From: Candidatus Latescibacterota bacterium
Lineage (GTDB): Bacteria > Latescibacterota > UBA2968 > UBA8231
Direction of reading: 5' to 3'
DNA length: 6,534 nucleotides
Assembly: GCA_022827165.1 (NCBI GenBank)
Contig: JAJDTN010000132.1
Span: 1 to 6,534 of the forward strand
Numbering within the stretch: position 1 is the stretch's first letter; every line of letters starts with the position of its first letter. The notes under the pieces are model-generated. The model was given only the letters and a program-made list of their open reading frames with translations. It was not told the DNA's origin and ran no database searches. Positions 5,632 to 6,534 of the stretch are shown here, one piece after another. Position numbers and translations under genes: made by a program.

Positions 5632-6534
5632 TCAGCTCAGAGCGCGCCAGACGATGGCGACCAGGAAGCAGAGGATGAAGCCCATGGCCACCGGCAGGAG
5701 GGCCGAGACCGTGGTCCATTTGGCGCTCCGGGTCTCCTTGTAGATCGTGTAGATCGTCGTCGAGCACGGATTGTGGACCAGGCTGAAGAGCATCAGGTTC
5801 ACCGCCGTCAGCAGGGTCCAGCCGCCGGAGACCTTCAGGATGCGGGCCTTTTCCGTCACCGAGTCGGGCTCGAACATCACCCCCGCCCCCGACCCCAGAT
5901 CCGAGCCGACGCTCAGGGCCGTCAGCATGAGGATCGTGGGAATGATGATCTCGTTGGCCGGGATGGCGATCACGTAGGCCAGCAGGATGACGCCGTTGAG
6001 GCCGATGAGGGCGCCGAAGGGTCCGGTGAAGTCGATGAAGTGTTCCGCCAGGCTGGCTTCGCCCACGGTGATGATGGAGGTCAGCCAGATCAGGGCGCCG
6101 GCGGGAATGGCGAAGATCACCGCCCGCCACAGGACGATGAGGGTGCGGTCGATGACCGAGGTGTAGATCGTGCGCAGGACTTGTGGAGGCCGGTAGGGAG
6201 GCAGCTCGAGGCTGAAGGCGGAGGCCTCGCCCCTGAGCACGGTCCGGGACAGGGCCCAGGAGACGACCAGGGCCAGCAGGACTCCGGCCACGGCCACGGA
6301 CACCACAGCGGCGGCCGAGACCAGACCCGCCAGGTGGGCGGGCACGAGGCCGCCGATGAAGATGGTGGCCACCAGGATCTGCGTCGGCCAGCGCCCGTTG
6401 CAGAGGGAGAAGTTGTTGGTGATGATGGCGATCAGGCGCTCCCGCGGGCTGTCGATGACGCGCGTGGAGACGATCGCCGCGGCATTGCAGCCGAAGCCCA
6501 TGGCCATGGTCAGGGCCTGCTTGCCGTGGGCGCC
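5632..6534 (-). CDS. feoB: FeoB-type ferrous iron transporter, C-terminal part (cut by window edge)
   Basis: The last 300 residues are present; the start and the N-terminal GTPase domain lie beyond the right edge. FeoB is an inner-membrane Fe(II) importer powered or gated by its G domain. The visible part begins [17 protein letters not shown], with the family's conserved GFGCN at 13-17 of the fragment. CNGRWP follows (45-50), and then hydrophobic spans at about 51-70, 72-96, 133-156, 175-205, 238-256 and 275-297. Other family marks are the IPANEIIIP span (191-199) and HNPCSTTIY (254-262), with a conserved C257. The two gate (nucleoside-recognition-like) domains and the FeoB_C region are recognisable by this order. 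The GFGCNAAA plus CNGRWP pattern resembles FeoB forms I recall from anaerobes more than the E. coli form (inference). It is convergent with def and tRNA-Asp and is insulated from them by the shared terminator. Any feoA partner would be outside the window. Confidence 0.93.
   Translation of the reverse strand, partial: GAHGKQALTMAMGFGCNAAAIVSTRVIDSPRERLIAIITNNFSLCNGRWPTQILVATIFIGGLVPAHLAGLVSAAAVVSVAVAGVLLALVVSWALSRTVLRGEASAFSLELPPYRPPQVLRTIYTSVIDRTLIVLWRAVIFAIPAGALIWLTSIITVGEASLAEHFIDFTGPFGALIGLNGVILLAYVIAIPANEIIIPTILMLTALSVGSDLGSGAGVMFEPDSVTEKARILKVSGGWTLLTAVNLMLFSLVHNPCSTTIYTIYKETRSAKWTTVSALLPVAMGFILCFLVAIVWRALS

Noticed and set aside
5501..6130. Minus-strand open frame of 209 codons overlapping feoB and the tRNA
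   Set aside because: It is the wrong frame of feoB followed by the reverse complement of tRNA-Asp.

Overview
The window is very GC-rich, compactly organised bacterial DNA. Genes are separated by short gaps, several start/stop codons overlap by four bases, and all seven recognised protein genes end in TGA. The FeoB-type transporter, the bacterial type I peptide deformylase, the tRNA-Asp with its encoded CCA and the mix of families show a bacterium. The sequence alone does not fix the lineage. A high-GC environmental lineage, such as a deltaproteobacterial or FCB-like group, is only a guess. I see no insertion sequence, integrase, phage structural gene or CRISPR array.

Layout. (1) Bases 34-309, minus strand: a small uncharacterised protein, with a plausible promoter of its own and probably a terminator of the preceding operon just upstream. 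(2) Bases 431-2253, minus strand: a two-gene operon of a short-chain dehydrogenase/reductase followed by a Gfo/Idh/MocA oxidoreductase, coupled by an ATGA overlap. This looks like a small-molecule (probably sugar or polyol) redox pair. (3) Bases 2254-2371: a divergent intergenic region with a local AT-rich patch, a promoter candidate and an inverted repeat. (4) Bases 2372-5432, plus strand: a three-gene operon of a circularly permuted ATP-grasp-like protein of unknown substrate, a LarE-like PP-loop sulfur transferase with an extra C-terminal segment, and peptide deformylase. Both junctions are four-base overlaps (ATGA and TTGA), and the deformylase appears to start at TTG. (5) Bases 5440-5607: a tRNA-Asp(GTC) transcription unit with a consensus-like promoter and a strong symmetrical hairpin terminator. 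(6) Bases 5632-6534, minus strand: the C-terminal 300 residues of a FeoB-type ferrous iron transporter, cut by the right edge of the window.

The part most likely to hold undescribed biology is the ATP-grasp/LarE-like pair. An ATP-dependent ligase-like protein of unknown substrate is translationally coupled to an ATP-dependent sulfur transferase. The latter carries the three-cysteine set (CxxC plus a third Cys) linked to iron-sulfur-dependent members of the family, and a C-terminal segment that resembles a second, degenerate copy of its own last subdomain. No larA, larB or larC gene lies in this window, so a role in the nickel-pincer cofactor is possible but not shown. The rest of the window is ordinary housekeeping content.
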